The translations under genes and the position numbers were made by a program. This document shows, piece by piece, positions 1-5,605 of a DNA stretch of 34,645 bases (position 1 is the stretch's first letter; each line of letters opens with the position of its first letter). The notes below the pieces were generated by a model. The model did no database searches. It saw nothing but the letters and a program-made list of their open reading frames with translations, and was not told where the DNA came from. This DNA is from a virus: positions 1 to 34,645 of IMG/VR virus record IMGVR_UViG_3300027659_000109. One strand, written 5' to 3'.

Positions 1-223
1 CGCCCTCCTTGAGTTGGTCGAGTTTTGTCGCGTGTAGCACATCAACCGCCGTTTGGATAATGTGCCACAGAGCATCTGACATACTCGTTTCGTTCTCATC
101 GCGGTTCCAATATTCAACAATGTGTTCCAATGCCTCCCGCGCCTCGTCGCGCTCGCGCAAGATGCGTTCATAATGATTTATTGTCATCGTAGCAATGTTT
201 TCCGATTCTGAAATTATACTCAT
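1..223 (-). CDS. Hypothetical phage protein, C-terminus cut by window edge
   Basis: The reading frame opens with ATG at 221-223 and stays open for 74 codons to the left edge, so the C-terminus is missing. The visible part starts MSIISESENIATMTINHYER and continues with a charged, helix-prone stretch rich in Arg and Glu (RILRERDEAREALEHI) that could form a short coiled coil. It lies 45 bases downstream of the SSB-like gene and is probably cotranscribed with the recombination genes. I do not recognise a family. It is called because it is in phase with the operon direction, has a clear start and has no competing frame. Confidence 0.6.
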   Translation of the reverse strand, partial: MSIISESENIATMTINHYERILRERDEAREALEHIVEYWNRDENETSMSDALWHIIQTAVDVLHATKLDQLKEG

Positions 224-268
224 AAAAAAATGCGCGTATCGCGTCGCGCCCCGGTCTCTGCGGTTAGG

Positions 269-709
269 TTAGAACGGGATGTCGTCTTCGGCTTCTGGTT
301 TACTTGGCTTGACTCCGGCCTTGGCGGGTTCATTCGCTTTAATCCATTTCTCGATTGTATTAAATCGCATGTCTGGATTTGTGCTTCCAGGCTCCTCGCC
401 CAGTATAACCCATGCGGACATCCCGACGAAGTCCTCGGCCTCAATGCTAACGTCTTCGCCTGGGACTACTGCCTGCCCGAGTGCTTGGCGCACTTGGTCG
501 ATCTTCCACGCCGCCTTGACCGTGAAGGTCAGGTGTTCTGCGATCTCCGGCCCGTCTGTTCCGTCTGCTAGTTTGACGCGGCAGGTCAGCTTAATCATGG
601 GGTTTCCAGCTTGGCTGTTTTTCTCAATCCCCTTTGTGATTTCAACTTGGTATTTGCCCGGCTCAACGAAGTAGGTCTCGCGCGGTTCTGATTGTGTATA
701 TGTTGGCAT
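269..709 (-). CDS. SSB-like single-stranded DNA-binding protein
   Basis: 146 residues. The N-terminal and middle part reads as a beta-rich domain (GKYQVEITKGIEKNSQAGNP, then MIKLTCRVKLADGTDGPEIA) of the type annotated in phages as DUF669-like or SSB-like. The last residues, EAEDDIPF, are the acidic tail ending in Pro-Phe that bacterial and phage SSBs use to recruit partner proteins. The gene follows the nuclease and Sak4-type ATPase genes, which fits a role coating ssDNA during phage recombination or replication. The ATG at 707-709 has no SD but an A-rich leader. Family assignment rests on the tail, the size and the context; an OB fold cannot be proven by eye. Confidence 0.72.
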   Translation of the reverse strand: MPTYTQSEPRETYFVEPGKYQVEITKGIEKNSQAGNPMIKLTCRVKLADGTDGPEIAEHLTFTVKAAWKIDQVRQALGQAVVPGEDVSIEAEDFVGMSAWVILGEEPGSTNPDMRFNTIEKWIKANEPAKAGVKPSKPEAEDDIPF

Positions 710-759
710 ATTTATTTTGTGTTGATGTTGGTTTTGTGTGTTTTGGGAGTAATTGCTTA

Positions 760-792
760 GCCTTTACTTGGCCTTTACTTGGCCTTTACTTG
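760..792. repeat. Three perfect 11-bp tandem repeats over a stop codon
   Basis: The plus-strand unit GCCTTTACTTG occurs three times head to tail (760-770, 771-781, 782-792). On the minus strand it reads CAAGTAAAGGC and covers the last codons and the TAA stop (775-777) of the nuclease gene. The unit is not a multiple of three, so gain or loss of copies would shift frame at the C-terminus. Confidence 0.9.
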
Positions 793-1782
793 TCGGAGTG
801 TAGTGATCGGAGCGCCTGCTTTAATTGCTGATTCGTCAACCTCCACGCCACCGGCTGCGCAAAACTCGCGGAATTTTGGTCCAGTCATTTTGCCGCCGAG
901 AGCATGGATGAGTGTTTCCTTGGAGACTCCTTCGGACGCCTTGGCGATGGCGTCAGCTTCGACGTATTCGCGGCCTGCGCTTGTCGAGACCTTCCAGCCG
1001 GGGATTTCCTCGCCGGCGGTTAGGCGTTCTTTAAGCGCGTCCACAAGCGGCTCGGCAATCTCCTTTTCGAAGAATTTGAACCGCTTTGCAAACTCCGAGA
1101 GCTTCAGCGGGTCGGCAAGGATGCGGTCTTTAATGATGGTGAGCGTGTCCTTGTTTGTTGCGTCCACGTCTGCTAGAGCGGCTTTGCTTTGTAGGACTAG
1201 GGCACTGCACTTGTCTTTGTTCGCACACCAGTTGCAATACTCGCAAGGCGTAGGGCGAGCGAATGGCGACGTTGCTGCTGAGATCCACCGCTGCGTTGTG
1301 GCCTCGGCCTCCTCGCGGGTGAAGTCGTAGCTGCGCACGAGCTGCTGATCGACATAGACCACATGGCCCGTCCACGACTCGGCAAAGTTGTCCTCCATGC
1401 AGGCGAGCGCATAGGCCGCCAGCTGCTCGCGGTAGTTACGCACTTGGCCCGTTTTAATGTCTGCCACCCAGCGAGCACGCTTGCAGATTGCATCCGCCGT
1501 GCCGATCTTGGAAAGCCCTGGGACTGCCATCGCAAGGTACTCCTCGCGGGTTTCGACGCGTTCGCCGCCGCTTAGTTGGCGCAAGGTCTTAATCCCCCAC
1601 CGTGCGGCGGCTTGATCTTCCGCTGGAAGTTGCTCGGTCGGTTCGATGTCTCCATTCATCGCCATGCGGATAGCAAAGTCGATTGCCGTCCCGCGCTCGG
1701 CAGCCGCCGACGCACCGGATGCGCCGACGAATACCGCACACTCTGCAAGCTTGGGAGCCATGCTAGGAGTTAGTTCTTTCAC
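775..1782 (-). CDS. PD-(D/E)XK nuclease with four-cysteine cluster
   Basis: 335 residues. Motifs of the RecB/Cas4/lambda-exonuclease superfamily are visible in order: RGTAID near residues 30-35, GTADAI with Asp97, ADIKTG with Asp108 and Lys110 (the D-x-K core), and QLAAYAL with Gln120. Residues 180-192 hold Cys180-x2-Cys183-x2-Cys186-x5-Cys192, recalling the cysteine clusters of Cas4 and AddB nucleases, although here all four lie together instead of being split across the domain. Its start overlaps the stop of the Sak4-like gene (ATGA, 1779-1782). It probably degrades one strand at DNA ends to supply ssDNA for annealing. The last codons and stop lie in a triple 11-bp repeat. Similar phage genes are annotated DUF2800-like. 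Confidence 0.78.
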   Translation of the reverse strand: MKELTPSMAPKLAECAVFVGASGASAAAERGTAIDFAIRMAMNGDIEPTEQLPAEDQAAARWGIKTLRQLSGGERVETREEYLAMAVPGLSKIGTADAICKRARWVADIKTGQVRNYREQLAAYALACMEDNFAESWTGHVVYVDQQLVRSYDFTREEAEATTQRWISAATSPFARPTPCEYCNWCANKDKCSALVLQSKAALADVDATNKDTLTIIKDRILADPLKLSEFAKRFKFFEKEIAEPLVDALKERLTAGEEIPGWKVSTSAGREYVEADAIAKASEGVSKETLIHALGGKMTGPKFREFCAAGGVEVDESAIKAGAPITTLRQVKAK

Positions 1783-2738
1783 GCTCCCTCCTTCGCTTCG
1801 AGAGCCTTTGCAATTAATGCCTCCGGCCTGGCGACAATGTTCGCGCGGAGTTTATCTGAGACATCGCGCCAAGTTTGTCCTGGCTGGATTGATTTGTTGG
1901 CGACAAGGAAGGCGTTCACCGCATCCTCGTTTTCCGCCAACATCTCAAATGCTCGCACATGCTCGGCGCCGACTACAACCACCGCCGGTTCGGATTTTGC
2001 TTTTGGCTTTTCCGCAGCGAATAAATGCGCGACCGAACCCCACTCCATCGGGAGTTCTTCGGATAGGCCGCTGCGGGTCTTGGCGTCGTATGCTGCGCTG
2101 TGCGTTGTCAGGATGATGCGTTGCTTGCCGCCTGTGCCTTTCGCTTTGCCGTTTTCGCTTTCCACTACCTTTGTTTTGAACCTGAAGAACCAAAGTTCGT
2201 CTGCCCATTCCTTAACGAGCGGTGAGCTTTTTTTCTCAAGTTTTAATTCATACCTGTCGTAAGCCGTCATCAAATCCGGCGGCTCGACTTTCTTAATTTG
2301 AGAATGAGCAATTACGACAACATTCTTTCCAACAGATATTATCTTGTCTAATGATGTAAGGACTCTGCTTAAACGCTCTGCAAGCATTGCGTAGCCTTTG
2401 CCATAAGGAATTTCCTCTAAACTTTTCTTCCTTTCTTGCTCGCAAATACATTCACGGCAAATTGTTTCAACTCGATCAATCGAATCAATAATGATCGTTT
2501 GATGCTCTGTTTGCTGAGCTGCTAAAATTCCTTTTTCAAACTCATTCCAAAGCGCAACCTTCTGGTCAGGATTTGTTTCGAGTTCCCATCTCTCCACATC
2601 AATTCTGTGGCTTCCGTTTTCTATATCTATCAACAATGGAGCAGGGAATTGCGCGGCGAACGTTGTCTTGCCGACCGATTCCACTCCGTAAATGACCACG
2701 CGCTGTGGCCTTGTCTGTTTGCCTTTTGTGATTTTCAT
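1779..2738 (-). CDS. Sak4-type RecA-like ATPase (AAA_24 family)
   Basis: 319 residues. The Walker A motif GVESVGKTT is at residues 18-26, Walker B TIIIDSID at 81-88 and a RecA-like strand VVVIAHSQIKK at 140-150. The segment PYGKGYAMLAERL (111-123) is typical of phage AAA_24/Sak4 ATPases. These are RecA-core proteins thought to promote single-strand annealing with a partner SSB. The nuclease and SSB-like genes directly downstream complete a recombination module. The C-terminal part (from about residue 250) is Ala/Glu-rich and probably a separate small domain. Start and stop both sit in ATGA overlaps (2735-2738 and 1779-1782), so translation is probably coupled. DnaB- or RadA-like roles are less likely given size and neighbours. 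Confidence 0.82.
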   Translation of the reverse strand: MKITKGKQTRPQRVVIYGVESVGKTTFAAQFPAPLLIDIENGSHRIDVERWELETNPDQKVALWNEFEKGILAAQQTEHQTIIIDSIDRVETICRECICEQERKKSLEEIPYGKGYAMLAERLSRVLTSLDKIISVGKNVVVIAHSQIKKVEPPDLMTAYDRYELKLEKKSSPLVKEWADELWFFRFKTKVVESENGKAKGTGGKQRIILTTHSAAYDAKTRSGLSEELPMEWGSVAHLFAAEKPKAKSEPAVVVVGAEHVRAFEMLAENEDAVNAFLVANKSIQPGQTWRDVSDKLRANIVARPEALIAKALEAKEGA

Positions 2739-3229
2739 ATGCTGTTAAGTTTTTTTATTTCGTCGAATAATGCGCCGAACTCCAAAAGTTCAGCAAGTTT
2801 TGAGTATTTTGTGCGAAATGCAATTAACTCACTTTTTGCATTTGCGATGACCTGTCGTGTAGCCTCCGCATTGTCCAAAATGTCATTGAAGAGGATAAAA
2901 CTTCCGCGCTTTCCGCTGTCGATTGTTCCATCTGGCTCTAGGTGTTTGATCGGCCAAAAAGCCCGAACTGTAAGCGTTCTATTTTCGGGGGTGATGACTT
3001 CAACCTTTATCCTCCGAATAAGATCGTAGGCTTGTGCTTCACGCCATTTTAATGCGGCTTCGGTGTCATCCCACTCAAAGTATTTGTGTAAACAACTGAG
3101 CGGGTTTGCTGCTTCTGTCAGGAGCGTGCGCGGATTCAGTCCTGCCGGACGATTCGCGATTGCCTCCAACTGTTTTTTGATCTCATCGTTTTTCGATTCG
3201 ATCTCGTTTTCTTCTTTTATCAGTTTCAT
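2735..3229 (-). CDS. Conserved phage protein of unknown function
   Basis: 164 residues from ATG at 3227-3229; an in-frame GTG at 3254-3256 would add nine residues (173). The N-terminal 25 residues are Lys/Glu-rich and probably helical. The rest contains the pattern NPLSCLHKYFEWDDTEAALK followed by WREAQAYDLIRRIKVEV, which I recognise as recurring in phage and prophage proteins of unknown function, often near replication or recombination genes. The C-terminal third is helical (ILDNAEATRQVIANAKSELI). The downstream Sak4-like gene starts inside its stop (ATGA, 2735-2738), suggesting a role tied to the recombination module. The upstream ATG overlaps the stop of the repeat-containing ORF by four bases, which favours this start over the GTG. 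Confidence 0.72.
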   Translation of the reverse strand: MKLIKEENEIESKNDEIKKQLEAIANRPAGLNPRTLLTEAANPLSCLHKYFEWDDTEAALKWREAQAYDLIRRIKVEVITPENRTLTVRAFWPIKHLEPDGTIDSGKRGSFILFNDILDNAEATRQVIANAKSELIAFRTKYSKLAELLEFGALFDEIKKLNSI

Positions 3230-3537
3230 TTTTTTAGTTGGTTTTTTGCGATCCACTTATACCCCGCTCTATCGCTGCGGTTTGTGCTATGCCTGCCATG
3301 CCGAGCCCTGCCTTGCCGCGCCCTGCCAAGCCTGCCTTGCCTCGCCGCGCCGTGCCCAGCCGTGCCCTGCCATGCCTGCCTTGCCGCGCCCTGCCAAGCC
3401 CAGCCGAGCCGCGCCCTGCCTTGCCTGCCTTGCCGAGCCACGCCTTGCCGGGCCACGCCGGGCCTTGCCTGCGTAGGGTTGCAGTCGGATTCCACGGAAT
3501 CCGCTGCGGGTTGTATTGTCGCCGTGGCGAAATTCAT
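3226..3537 (-). CDS. Possible small protein encoded across a GGCNN pentanucleotide array
   Basis: 103 residues from ATG at 3535-3537, one base after the TAA of the 208-residue gene, ending in an ATGA overlap with the next start (3226-3229). The N-terminus (about 1-24, MNFATATIQPAADSVESDCN) and the C-terminal 20 residues look non-repetitive. The middle, about residues 25-81, is encoded by the pentanucleotide array and is a degenerate, strongly basic Arg/Gln/Gly/Ala repeat with Trp. The operon-perfect spacing on both sides argues for a real gene. Against this, arrays of GGCNN contain no stop in any frame, so openness alone proves nothing. If real, it could bind nucleic acid through its basic repeats. 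Confidence 0.4.
   Translation of the reverse strand: MNFATATIQPAADSVESDCNPTQARPGVARQGVARQGRQGRARLGWAWQGAARQAWQGTAGHGAARQGRLGRARQGRARHGRHSTNRSDRAGYKWIAKNQLKK
3284..3472. repeat. Degenerate GGCNN pentanucleotide tandem array
   Basis: On the minus strand GGC recurs every five bases for about 190 bases (GGCAA, GGCCC, GGCGT, GGCTC, GGCAG, GGCGC and so on, roughly 37 units). Occasional four-base units (GGCA) reset the phase. On the plus strand the same array reads as repeated CTGCC/TTGCC/GCGCC words. Composition is sharply more GC-rich than the flanks. It is not a CRISPR array: there is no conserved long repeat and no unique spacers. Confidence 0.93.
3481..3507. repeat. Inverted repeat beside the pentanucleotide array
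   Basis: CGGATTCC at 3486-3493 and GGAATCCG at 3496-3503 form a perfect 8-bp stem with a two-base loop. GCAG (3481-3484) and CTGC (3504-3507) extend it by four pairs if T3485 is bulged. It sits a few bases from the array edge, inside the N-terminal part of the repeat-containing ORF. No T-tract follows on either strand, so a terminator is unlikely. Confidence 0.6.
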
Positions 3538-3538
3538 G

Positions 3539-4165
3539 TTATTCGTTAGCTAAAGTGAATGTGCCCCAGCCCATGCCGGCTGACATCTTAGAGTCTGGGC
3601 GACCTTCGCCGATACCTACCTGCTGACCGACTCGCTGAAGAAGGTTTGCGACGTCTGTCGAAGTGAACTGGTCGCAATCATAGCTGATATTAACATCAGC
3701 CGACCAAGGCCAGAACTTTGCACGCACTCGGATGTCGCAGACGCCTGTTGCGTTTCGAGCGTGCATAATATGCGGCTCGGCAGATCCGTTGATTTTAATA
3801 AGCGGAACGGCATCCACCTTGTCGAATCCATCGCCCTCAACAAAGATCGAGAGTTTTGCCAACGTCATCTTGAACCCTACGAGTCGGCAAGCTGAAATCA
3901 GCCCGTTGCGAAACGCTCCCGCTGGGATACCGTCCCATCCTTCGCTGCTGACATGCTTTGCTGCCAGAAAGTCTGCGTCAAAGTCGCGTGCCTCTTTGGC
4001 TTTTTTCTTGTTCGCTTGGCTTCCGAGCTTGTGTTTTTCGATCATCGTGTTGATCGCCTTCTCCGAAAATCGGAGTTGGATATACGGTGCGGTTCCTTGG
4101 ATTTTGAACCGTGCCTTCACGATATTCGGTGCTTTAATTGTTACGTTTTCAGTTGTTGGTTTCAT
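3539..4165 (-). CDS. Phage protein of unknown function, 208 residues
   Basis: 208 residues. The N-terminal half contains a strongly basic linker (KKKAKEARDFDAD) and the phrase GIPAGAFRNGLISACRLVGF. The C-terminal part reads beta-rich and ends with VGIGEGRPDSKMSAGMGWGT, a Gly-rich signature that recurs in phage proteins encoded near recombination genes. The ending loosely recalls the Gly-rich loops of RAMP/Cas7-like ferredoxin folds, but I cannot support that assignment from sequence alone. It lies between the RuvC-like gene and the recombination module, so a DNA-binding or recombination-accessory role is a reasonable guess. The start follows an A-rich leader with no SD. Confidence 0.72.
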   Translation of the reverse strand: MKPTTENVTIKAPNIVKARFKIQGTAPYIQLRFSEKAINTMIEKHKLGSQANKKKAKEARDFDADFLAAKHVSSEGWDGIPAGAFRNGLISACRLVGFKMTLAKLSIFVEGDGFDKVDAVPLIKINGSAEPHIMHARNATGVCDIRVRAKFWPWSADVNISYDCDQFTSTDVANLLQRVGQQVGIGEGRPDSKMSAGMGWGTFTLANE

Positions 4166-4176
4166 TTTTTTGGTTT

Positions 4177-4614
4177 CTATTTTTTGTTGTTAGCAGTGTA
4201 AACAGCCACTGCCAGCGCCGCCCAAGTATGGGATTTGATGCCGTAGGTTGGCCCCGGCTTATCCTTTGTTCCTTGCAGCCCGATGAGATCGAGTAAGGCT
4301 TGACGAATGTTCGCATCCTTGGCTCGCATCGTTCCGCAGAGAAAAAGTTTGATGTCTTTGCGATAGCAGAGAGTCGGTTCGACTCTTGCGACCTCCGTGA
4401 ATCGCCCGATCCAGACGCAGGTCTCGAAGGTGGAAGCCCCAACCGCCATGCCGTAGGATGCAATCATTTCGATTGCAACGGCGTCGTATTCGCGACCGAT
4501 GAGCACTTGGCGCATCTCAGTGTTTGGAATCCATCCGTGGTCGAGAACTCCGTCACGGTATTGAACAAACGCGCTGTGCGTTGTTCCAGGATCGATTGCG
4601 AGAATGGTTTTCAT
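4177..4614 (-). CDS. RuvC-like Holliday junction resolvase
   Basis: 145 residues with an RNase H-type fold pattern. AIDPGTTHSAF gives the first catalytic Asp (Asp8) on strand 1, VAIEMIASYG gives Glu49, and RAKDANIRQAL (98-108) matches the Lys/Asp helix region of RuvC. The C-terminal helix GIKSHTWAALAVAV corresponds to the RuvC DALAVA segment, but the usual Asp is Ala here; His129 lies nearby and may serve. Phage RuvC-like proteins often vary at this site. It probably resolves branched intermediates from recombination or replication before packaging. The start is inside an ATGA overlap with the 35-residue membrane gene. Twelve bases separate its stop from the next gene. Confidence 0.8.
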   Translation of the reverse strand: MKTILAIDPGTTHSAFVQYRDGVLDHGWIPNTEMRQVLIGREYDAVAIEMIASYGMAVGASTFETCVWIGRFTEVARVEPTLCYRKDIKLFLCGTMRAKDANIRQALLDLIGLQGTKDKPGPTYGIKSHTWAALAVAVYTANNKK

Positions 4615-4718
4615 TTGTCTTTCTTCTCAATCCGCCCTGCCTCGCGCCCGATGTAGTAGCAGGCCACGCATGAACCTAGGGATAGAACTGCAAGCACTAT
4701 TGCAAAAGTGGCGCTCAT
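4611..4718 (-). CDS. Tiny single-pass membrane protein, 35 residues
   Basis: A 35-codon gene with ATGA overlaps at both ends (4715-4718 and 4611-4614). It reads MSATFAIVLAVLSLGSCVAC, then a charged tail ending KKDK. Residues 4-22 form one hydrophobic segment, so it should be a small membrane protein with a cytoplasmic basic tail. Two Cys and a Tyr pair follow the hydrophobic stretch; LGSC resembles a lipobox but lacks a charged n-region before it. Function is unknown. The exact coupling to both neighbours is the main reason to believe it. Confidence 0.55.
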   Translation of the reverse strand: MSATFAIVLAVLSLGSCVACYYIGREAGRIEKKDK

Positions 4719-4912
4719 TCTATCCCCTCCTCGGACGGATAGTTAAACTCTGCCCAGTGAGTGACTATCTCGTGTGGCGGGAGTCCCGTCATAAGCTCCC
4801 ATCCATTTTTTGAATAGCACCCAATCTCCAGAAGATCGAATCCAAAATGAAGGATGACGGTCTTGTTTACCTCCGGCAAAATCGCTGCATCGTTCCAGAT
4901 TAAGGCGCTCAT
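4715..4912 (-). CDS. Small conserved-looking phage protein, 65 residues
   Basis: 65 residues from ATG at 4910-4912, in ATGA overlaps on both sides; an in-frame upstream start would add 26 residues but would overlap the preceding small gene heavily. The sequence resembles the widespread phage small proteins with a KTVILHFGFDLLEIGCY core followed by a Trp-rich segment (WELMTG, then VTHWAEF), usually annotated as unknown. The pattern suggests a compact beta fold. No catalytic motif is evident. It belongs to a run of tiny coupled genes between the metallophosphoesterase and the RuvC-like gene. Confidence 0.6.
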   Translation of the reverse strand: MSALIWNDAAILPEVNKTVILHFGFDLLEIGCYSKNGWELMTGLPPHEIVTHWAEFNYPSEEGIE

Positions 4913-5028
4913 TTCTCTCCCCAGGTTGTGATCCAGTATGTAAGGGCCGCAAACATCGCCACCGGTCCGAAGGCTTTGAATGCTTCCCAAGCAAACTGCA
5001 AATTGTGGGTGATAAAGTCGGGTTCCAT
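4909..5028 (-). CDS. Small membrane protein, 39 residues
   Basis: 39 residues starting MEPDFITHNLQFAWEAFKAF, then a hydrophobic Ala/Phe/Trp-rich segment (PVAMFAALTYWITTW) and a short GEK end. The ATG (5026-5028) follows the preceding TAA by one base, and the stop overlaps the next ATG (4909-4912). One membrane-spanning or amphipathic helix is likely. Function is unknown; it is not near the lysis genes, so a holin role is not favoured. Confidence 0.5.
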   Translation of the reverse strand: MEPDFITHNLQFAWEAFKAFGPVAMFAALTYWITTWGEK

Positions 5029-5029
5029 G

Positions 5030-5179
5030 TTATCGCTCCAAATCGACATTCAACGCATAAATGCCGTGAAGGTTAAAGAATTTTTCTTTTGCCTCTTGAT
5101 AAGAACAGGCGTCTATCATGTCCCGAATTGGACCGAATAGAGGGTCGTAGCCCTCGCAGATGTATGTTTTGGTTTTCAT
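5030..5179 (-). CDS. Hypothetical protein, 49 residues
   Basis: 49 residues from ATG at 5177-5179, starting MKTKTYICEGYDPLFGPIRD. An in-frame upstream start would add 41 residues but would place the coding region over a hairpin and an A/T-rich leader, so the shorter form is preferred. The C-terminal part (SYQEAKEKFFNLHGIYALNV) looks like a helix followed by a strand, a pattern seen in very small phage proteins of unknown function. It is the first gene after the 147-base intergenic region and may head a transcription unit. Confidence 0.5.
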   Translation of the reverse strand: MKTKTYICEGYDPLFGPIRDMIDACSYQEAKEKFFNLHGIYALNVDLER

Positions 5180-5187
5180 ATTTTTAG

Positions 5188-5204
5188 AGCGCAACCCTTG
5201 CGCT
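5188..5204. repeat. Perfect 7-bp hairpin in the leader of the 49-residue gene
   Basis: AGCGCAA (5188-5194), loop CCC, TTGCGCT (5198-5204). On the minus strand it lies eight bases before the ATG at 5179, with no T-run following, so it is more likely a leader structure or protein-binding site than a terminator. Confidence 0.55.
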
Positions 5205-5259
5205 GAAATCAATTTTTCACCTTCCCAAAAAATGAAAAGATTTTTTTTGAGATTTCCCG

Positions 5260-5288
5260 AAAATAAATCTTGAGAAATGTCTTTACAA
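5260..5288 (-). promoter_or_regulatory. Weak sigma70-like promoter candidate
   Basis: On the minus strand TTGTAA (5283-5288) and TATTTT (5260-5265) are separated by 17 bases. Each box matches the consensus in four of six positions. The A/T-rich surroundings and the position before a block of coupled genes support it, but such matches occur by chance in A/T-rich DNA. Confidence 0.25.
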
Positions 5289-5326
5289 GCCCGCGCGTCC
5301 AATGCTGGTGCGGGTGAAACGGCTTT

Positions 5327-5605
5327 TTATTTTACAACAGGCCGGTAAAACGAGAGCTGTTTTATTTGCGATCCGCGCTTTACCTTGGCGAGTTTTTTTT
5401 CAAATCGTCCGGCGTTTACTTCGGATTCGAGAACATTGAACAATGTATTTCGGCATCTCCCAGATTGCTCTGAGATGTCGTAAATGCTCTGCCAGCCCTC
5501 ACTGTGGAGTTGTTCGAGGTCGTCAATTTTTGCATCTTCGAATACCCGCGCCCAGGCGGCGGTTATATTGGGAGCAGCCAGGGGTGATTGTGTTTTCTTT
5601 CGCAT
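5327..5605 (-). CDS. Small protein with possible winged-helix fold
   Basis: 92 residues from ATG at 5603-5605, starting MRKKTQSPLAAPNITAAWAR. A further upstream in-frame start would lie deep inside the phosphoesterase gene, so the later ATG is chosen; even so it overlaps that gene by 43 bases. The middle (WQSIYDISEQSGRCRNTLFN) reads like a helix-turn-helix and is followed by a basic, wing-like segment (KKLAKVKRGSQIKQLSFYRP). Phages often encode such small winged-helix proteins, but I do not recognise a named family. It could be a regulator acting on the intergenic region directly downstream. Confidence 0.6.
   Translation of the reverse strand: MRKKTQSPLAAPNITAAWARVFEDAKIDDLEQLHSEGWQSIYDISEQSGRCRNTLFNVLESEVNAGRFEKKLAKVKRGSQIKQLSFYRPVVK

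Larger units (their letters stand above)
5180..5326. other. 147-base intergenic region, A/T-rich, probably regulatory
   Basis: This is one of only two sizeable gaps in the left half of the window. It holds long A and T runs (5222-5250), a weak sigma70-like promoter candidate reading leftward and a perfect small hairpin just before the next start. It separates the metallophosphoesterase/HTH-like pair from the small-gene and recombination block. Confidence 0.5.

Noticed and set aside
3284-3472. CRISPR-like array
   Set aside because: There is no repeated unit of 20-40 bases and no unique spacers; the period is five bases.
3063-3553. Plus-strand Pro/Ala/Leu/Cys-rich open frames over the pentanucleotide array
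   Set aside because: GGCNN arrays contain no stops in any frame, so the frames are open by composition; they oppose the operon direction and lack coupled starts.
3539-4165. Assignment of the 208-residue protein as a CRISPR Cas7/RAMP protein
   Set aside because: Only the Gly-rich C-terminal phrase is suggestive; no other Cas gene or array is present and the protein looks like an ordinary phage gene.
4149-4463. Minus-strand open frame overlapping the RuvC-like gene
   Set aside because: It is in another frame of a gene with clear catalytic motifs and has an unconvincing Arg/Ser-rich product.
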